A stretch of 42,827 nucleotides of DNA, taken from assembly GCA_023447635.1 (NCBI GenBank), contig JAEXNA010000178.1, positions 1 through 42,827 of the forward strand. Direction: 5' to 3'. A program made the position numbers and the translations under genes. Of the stretch, positions 38,719 through 42,827 are shown piece by piece. Below the pieces are notes generated by a model. The model was not told the origin of the DNA. It did no database searches and saw only the letters and a list, made by a program, of their open reading frames with translations. Each line of letters opens with the position of its first letter. Positions within the stretch are counted from its first letter, which is position 1. Source of the stretch: Vulcanimicrobiota bacterium. Its GTDB lineage: Bacteria; Vulcanimicrobiota; Xenobia; Xenobiales; JADMJV01.

Positions 38719-41004
38719 GTGACAGGCTCCTCACCCCGGCTAGAGCTGGGGACGACCATGATGAATCGCTACAAGGTCGTGCGGTTCATTGGGCGCGGAG
38801 GGATGGGCGCCGTATACCTTTGCGAGGACCTGCGTCTTCCTGGCAAAGAGTGGGCGCTCAAAGAGATGATCCTGCACGACCCCGGGGTAGCCGAGCAGGT
38901 GCGCGACAGCTTTCAGCGCGAGGCTCAGTTCCTGGCCGGCCTGCGACATCGTAGCCTGCCGCTGATCGCGGACGTCTTCTCTATCGAGGACCGCCAGTAT
39001 CTGGTGATGGAGTACATCCACGGCGAGACGCTGGCCCAGCGGGTAGAAAACCGCGGCGTGCCCAGTGACACGGTGGCGCTTTCCTGGGCGCTGGAGTTAG
39101 CCCAAATCCTGGACTACCTGCATCGCCAGGACCGCCCGATCATCTTCCGCGACCTGAAGCCGGAGAACATCATCATCACCGAAGAAGGTCACGTCAAAGT
39201 GATCGATTTCGGCCTGGCCCGCCACTTCGAGCCAGGTAAGCGCCGGGATACTCAGGCCAGCGGCACGGTGGGGTATGCGCCGCCGGAACAGTGGGAAGAC
39301 TCGGGACAGAGCGACCCGCGCTCGGACATCTATTCGCTGGCCGCTACCCTTTACTATGTTCTGACGGGCAAGCCGCCCAGTCCGATCTACGGAAGCCACC
39401 GCATCCGGCCCTATCGCCCCGACATCGACCCGGGCATCGAAGCGCTGGTACTGCGCTGCCTTCAGCCCGACCCGTCTCAGCGCTACCGGTCCGCTGCCGA
39501 GCTGATCAAAGACCTGCTGATCTTGCTGAGTGAGGAGCGCCATCAGGGCGCCATGCGCGCTCCGGTCGCCGCCTCGAGCGTTGGCGGCGACACGGCCGCT
39601 CGGTCGACCAGGGGGAAAAGCAGCTACCGTCCGGGCACCCTGCGGGCTCCGCTACGTTTTCCGCAGAAGCTGCCCTATCTGCTAGGCTTGGGGCTGGTGC
39701 TTTTCCTGATCGGCGGGTTCCTTCCGTTTGTCTCCATCAACTCGAACGGGCGACCGGTCACCCCGGCCGACCACGACCCTATCACCGAACTCCTGGCCCA
39801 GACCGAAGCGGCCAAAGACCAGGCCCGGGCCCAGATGGAGCAAGGCGAAAACGCCCAGGCGGTGGCCACGCTCGACGCTCTCCTGACCCGGCTTCCTCAG
39901 GATGCGGAAGCTCAGATTATGAAGCTGAACGCTTATGTGGCGATGTCGGGTCAGGAGGCGCTGGAGCTACCGGTGATCAGCTCCTGGCACGGCATCGAGC
40001 GGGAAGGCTTCCAGCTTCTTTCGGGCTACGCCCTGGCGCAGTCTCAGCTGAACAAGGCGCGTACCGGGAAACATCCGCTGATCCGGCTGAAGCTTAACGA
40101 CGACCGCTCGGATTCAGAGCGACTGCTGCAGATCGCTCAGGAGATCGCCAACGACCCGAAGTACCCTGTGCTCCTCGGGCCTTACACCTCCCAAGCGGCC
40201 CGGCTGATCTCTCCCCTGGTCAACGGAAAGGGGCTCCCCACCATCACTCCGGTGGCCTCCGACCCTCAACTCCTGGCGACCGGCCCTTACATGCTGTGCG
40301 TCTCGGATACCGATATCAAGAAGGTTCGAGCTTTGGCCGAGAAGCTCTACGCCGACGGAGGGCGACGGGCGGCCGTCTTCGCCAACGAGAGCAGCATCCT
40401 ATCCCGCTCTCTGGCCGAAGTGTTCGTCGAGACGTTCCAGGCCAAAGGTGGGCAGCTCGCTCTCAACGAGGCGTACCCGGCCAACCAGTTAGACTTCACC
40501 CAGCAGGTGCAGATGGCGCGACAGCAACAGGCCGACTGCGTCTTCCTGGGCGAGTATCGTATCGGGACGGTGATCGGTTTCTGCGAGACGGTCCAGCGGA
40601 TGGGCTTCCAGGTCCTGCTGGCGGCCCAGACCCCGGGCTACTCCGATAACATTTTCCGGGGAGGACAGGAGGCGGTCGAAGGGCTGTACGTCTCGACGTA
40701 TTACGTGCCCGAAGGCGGCAGCGCCGAGAACAAAGCCTTCGTCAGGGACTTTCACTCCATGTTCGGCGGGCGCTCTCCCAGCCATCGCGAGGTGCAGGCC
40801 TACGATTCGCTACAACTGGCAGTGTCGGCGCTCGACGCGGTGGGGCCGGACCGCAAGAAGATTGCGGACTACCTGGGTCGCCTGGGGACTACGGAGCCGG
40901 CCTACCGAGGGGTCAGCGGCAGTTTCGCGCCGGCCAAGAACCTGGACGCTCGGCCCGCCCACATCCTGCGAATCCAGCAGGGCGCCTACCAGCACCTCGA
41001 ATAG
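38719..41004 (+). CDS. Receptor Ser/Thr protein kinase with periplasmic leucine-binding-type sensor
   Basis: This 761-residue protein has a Hanks-type kinase (about residues 15-275; GRGGMGAVY, RDLKPENII, IDFGLAR), a juxtamembrane linker, one membrane span (about 325-345) and an extracytoplasmic coil. The C-terminal half (about 400-760) is a type I periplasmic binding domain like branched-chain amino-acid receptors (LLGPYTSQAARLISPLV, PTITPVASDP, AQTPGYSD). Ligand binding outside could set kinase activity inside. The GTG at 38719 is preferred because a GGTGG SD precedes it and it keeps the usual N-terminal stretch before the kinase. An ATG at 38758 would start right at the kinase. A terminator follows the stop directly. 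Confidence 0.87.
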   Translation: MTGSSPRLELGTTMMNRYKVVRFIGRGGMGAVYLCEDLRLPGKEWALKEMILHDPGVAEQVRDSFQREAQFLAGLRHRSLPLIADVFSIEDRQYLVMEYIHGETLAQRVENRGVPSDTVALSWALELAQILDYLHRQDRPIIFRDLKPENIIITEEGHVKVIDFGLARHFEPGKRRDTQASGTVGYAPPEQWEDSGQSDPRSDIYSLAATLYYVLTGKPPSPIYGSHRIRPYRPDIDPGIEALVLRCLQPDPSQRYRSAAELIKDLLILLSEERHQGAMRAPVAASSVGGDTAARSTRGKSSYRPGTLRAPLRFPQKLPYLLGLGLVLFLIGGFLPFVSINSNGRPVTPADHDPITELLAQTEAAKDQARAQMEQGENAQAVATLDALLTRLPQDAEAQIMKLNAYVAMSGQEALELPVISSWHGIEREGFQLLSGYALAQSQLNKARTGKHPLIRLKLNDDRSDSERLLQIAQEIANDPKYPVLLGPYTSQAARLISPLVNGKGLPTITPVASDPQLLATGPYMLCVSDTDIKKVRALAEKLYADGGRRAAVFANESSILSRSLAEVFVETFQAKGGQLALNEAYPANQLDFTQQVQMARQQQADCVFLGEYRIGTVIGFCETVQRMGFQVLLAAQTPGYSDNIFRGGQEAVEGLYVSTYYVPEGGSAENKAFVRDFHSMFGGRSPSHREVQAYDSLQLAVSALDAVGPDRKKIADYLGRLGTTEPAYRGVSGSFAPAKNLDARPAHILRIQQGAYQHLE

Positions 41005-41028
41005 TCAGCGCTGCCGCTGATTTTTTTT
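41005..41028 (+). terminator. Intrinsic terminator of the receptor kinase gene
   Basis: TCAGCG (41005-41010) and CGCTGA (41015-41020) form a 6-bp stem with a CTGC loop, followed by eight T (41021-41028). It begins immediately after the TAG stop at 41002-41004. This is the clearest intrinsic terminator in the window. Confidence 0.85.
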
Positions 41029-41083
41029 CAAATTTCAAGGGCAGCCGAGTAGGGAGGCCAGGGGGCTACGAGAACCCCTCGGC

Positions 41084-41275
41084 ATGGAAAAAAAATCAAG
41101 CTGCCCCACCTGTAGAGACAGTAAGGAGACTCGTCGCGAGTATCTCCCCGGGGCGATGTGGCTTCCTTGCCCTCAGTGTTCTCCTCGTCCGCGCCGCCTT
41201 CGCTCGCGCCGTTTCTTCTCCGAGAGACGCCTGGTCGAGCTGTCCTTCGGACAAAATCTGAAGCTAGCCCAATAG
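41084..41275 (+). CDS. Small zinc-ribbon-like protein
   Basis: This 63-residue basic protein has two CxxC pairs (CPTC near residue 7 and CPQC near residue 29), spaced as in small zinc ribbons, and a basic Arg-rich C-terminal half. No SD is obvious at the ATG. It lies between the receptor kinase terminator and the REC-kinase. It could bind nucleic acid, but no family is recognised. The following 189 bp up to the kinase contain an inverted repeat of CCGGGCG/CGCCCGG and no clear promoter. Confidence 0.5.
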   Translation: MEKKSSCPTCRDSKETRREYLPGAMWLPCPQCSPRPRRLRSRRFFSERRLVELSFGQNLKLAQ

Positions 41276-41464
41276 GGGCAGCCGGATAGGTCTAAGCGGA
41301 TGTCCGGGCGACCTCTGCTGGAAGGGCAACCGCCCGGGCCGCTTCCGCTAGGATCGTTCGGAGCCGCCCGGAAAGGGTCGGGGACAGGGGGGGCGGAAGC
41401 TGCTGCAAAGTTGGGATTCCATCGGGCCAGGTAGGATGAGGGAACATTCTATCGCATTTTCCTC

Positions 41465-42827
41465 ATGAGCCAAAACCTTGTCATTCTCCTAGTCGAAGAT
41501 CATCTGGCCACGCGCGGCGCGTTCGCTGAACTGATCGCGTCCTGGGGCCACGTGGTGCATCAGGCGGCCGACGCCCTGCAGGCCATGGCGGTGCTGGGTA
41601 GCCAGCCTGCCGTCCAGGTCGTGATCACCGACTGGATGATGCCCGGCATGAGCGGTCTAGAGCTGTGTCGCTGGGTGCGCAAACAGCCGACCCTCAAAGA
41701 TCGCTACCTGGTAGTGATGACGGCCCGCATGGGGCAAGAAGATCACCTGGCGGCCCTGCAGTCGGGCGCCGACGCCTTTGTCTCGAAGACCCTCGACGCC
41801 GCTGAACTCGAGCTACAGCTTCGAGTCGCCGCGCGCCTGATCGCGCTTGAAGGCGAACTTCAGCAGCAGCTCAGTCAGGCCGACTCGGCGAACCGCAAGC
41901 TCACCGAGCGCAATTCCGAACTGGCCGCCGCTCGGGCCGAGGCGGAAGCCGCCAACCGGGCCAAAGATATCTTCCTTGCCAACATGTCGCACGAGATCCG
42001 GACCCCCATGACCGGGATTCTCGGTCTCTCCGGGCTGCTGCTCGAAGAGCGAGAACTCGAACCCGACGCCGAGCAGTACGTGCGCTACATCCACCAGAGC
42101 GCCGAGAATCTGCTCGACGTCATCAACAAGGTGCTGGACTTCTCCAAGCTCGAGGCCAACGGCATGGAGGTCGCACCTCACCCGTTCTCCTGGCGACGGT
42201 TGGTCGACCAGGTGATGGCGCCTTTCCACGGGATGACCCGAGGGGGTAAGATTCTGCTCGGCGCCGCCATCTCTCCCTGCTTCAGCGACCAGGCGTTCGG
42301 CGACGAGGTCAAGCTGCGCCAGGTCCTGATTAACCTGGTCGGCAACGCCATGAAGTTCACCGAGTCAGGGTTCGTGATGCTCCGGATCTTCGGCGAGAAG
42401 GGCCAGGTCGTGCTCGAAGTCGAGGACAGCGGTCCCGGCATCCCGGCCGAGCATCTGTCGAAGATTTTTGAAGCGTTCCGTCAGGCTGACGACTCCTTCA
42501 ACCGCAGCTTTCAAGGCACCGGACTGGGACTGGCGATTTCGCGCTCGCTGATCGAACTGATGGGGGGAGAGATTCAGGTCAGCTCGGTCCTCGATTCCGG
42601 GAGCACCTTCCGGGTCAGCGTGCCGATGACGTGGTCTTCGTTCGAGGAGCCGATCCACCCCCGGCCCTCCTTCGAAGTCGTAGCCAGCGACCCCCTGGTG
42701 GCCTCGGCCTGCCGTAAAGTCGTCGACCCGGACGGCGACGACAAAGCTCTGCCTCAGGGGCGTCTGACCTGGGACGACGGCGGACTTTGGATGGAGAAAG
42801 ACGGCTCTCGGTCGGGCCTGGGCTATA
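41465..42827 (+). CDS. REC-HisKA-HATPase hybrid sensor kinase (3' end beyond window)
   Basis: The visible 454 residues start with a receiver domain: VEDHLATRG near the start, phospho-acceptor Asp in ITDWMMPGMSG and Lys in FVSKTL. A coiled coil (about 130-165) leads to HisKA with the phospho-acceptor in ANMSHEIRTPMTGI, and HATPase_c has NLVGNAMKFT, EDSGPGIP and GTGLGLAIS. The frame is still open at the window end, after about 50 residues of unassigned sequence, so more domains (often receivers or HPt) are likely. The ATG at 41465 is the first in the frame before the receiver. It has no membrane span so far, so it is probably a cytoplasmic kinase. Confidence 0.85.
   Translation, partial: MSQNLVILLVEDHLATRGAFAELIASWGHVVHQAADALQAMAVLGSQPAVQVVITDWMMPGMSGLELCRWVRKQPTLKDRYLVVMTARMGQEDHLAALQSGADAFVSKTLDAAELELQLRVAARLIALEGELQQQLSQADSANRKLTERNSELAAARAEAEAANRAKDIFLANMSHEIRTPMTGILGLSGLLLEERELEPDAEQYVRYIHQSAENLLDVINKVLDFSKLEANGMEVAPHPFSWRRLVDQVMAPFHGMTRGGKILLGAAISPCFSDQAFGDEVKLRQVLINLVGNAMKFTESGFVMLRIFGEKGQVVLEVEDSGPGIPAEHLSKIFEAFRQADDSFNRSFQGTGLGLAISRSLIELMGGEIQVSSVLDSGSTFRVSVPMTWSSFEEPIHPRPSFEVVASDPLVASACRKVVDPDGDDKALPQGRLTWDDGGLWMEKDGSRSGLGY

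Overview
The window is high-GC bacterial DNA with densely packed genes. Many neighbours overlap by ATGA, GTGA or TGATG, and many starts carry a strong Shine-Dalgarno (SD) site. I see no rRNA, tRNA, CRISPR array, transposase or phage gene. The cbb3 oxidase, class I ribonucleotide reductase, methylmalonyl-CoA epimerase and three cobalamin riboswitches point to a free-living, oxygen-respiring organism that uses B12. The mix of actinobacterial-looking genes (Ino1, MshA-like, MshD-like) with a cbb3 operon, EcsC, CHASE and hybrid kinases does not match any actinobacterial locus I recognise. A less-studied phylum (for example Armatimonadota, Vulcanimicrobiota or Myxococcota) is a guess only.

Layout. 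1-2461 (+): a short tandem repeat, a PTEQP-repeat peptide, a frameshifted DUF6939-like gene whose start is buried in a 16-bp hairpin, then a cobalamin riboswitch ahead of a PepSY membrane protein and a cysteine-rich CWC protein. 2477-7646 (-): ccoN-ccoO-ccoP-ccoI plus a small membrane protein, with a CcoS-like segment fused to CcoN. 7759-8787: a TPR protein and a small membrane protein. 8893-12852 (-): nrdA-nrdB behind a promoter and a second cobalamin riboswitch; NrdB has the class Ic signature, with Phe in place of the radical Tyr. 13047-14528 (+): a third, full-length cobalamin riboswitch ahead of rsgA. 14575-19329 (-): an SLC13-type permease, an acyl-CoA:acetate/3-ketoacid CoA-transferase and a membrane protein.

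19307-27557 is the most distinctive stretch. It holds an MshD-like double GNAT, an inositol-monophosphatase-family protein and an MshA-like glycosyltransferase as an overlapping operon. Facing it is an operon with inositol-phosphate synthase (Ino1) and a protein resembling the N-terminal part of GINT1. An MFS transporter and an S51-peptidase-like/CysRS-tail fusion follow. Together these look like most of a mycothiol-type (glucosaminyl-inositol thiol) pathway; MshB and MshC are not in the window.

27529-42827 is a signalling region: an ethylene-receptor-like histidine kinase and a REC-PAS-HK-REC hybrid kinase (both with an apparent single-base frameshift), an Rcp1-like response regulator, a STAS protein, a CHASE-PAS-PAS kinase, a PilZ-like protein, a Ser/Thr kinase fused to a periplasmic binding domain, and a REC-HK cut off by the window end. 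EcsC, methylmalonyl-CoA epimerase and several small unknown proteins lie among them.

Three apparent single-base deletions break otherwise good genes (near 709, 27851 and 30386). Whether these are real or assembly errors decides how those genes should be read.
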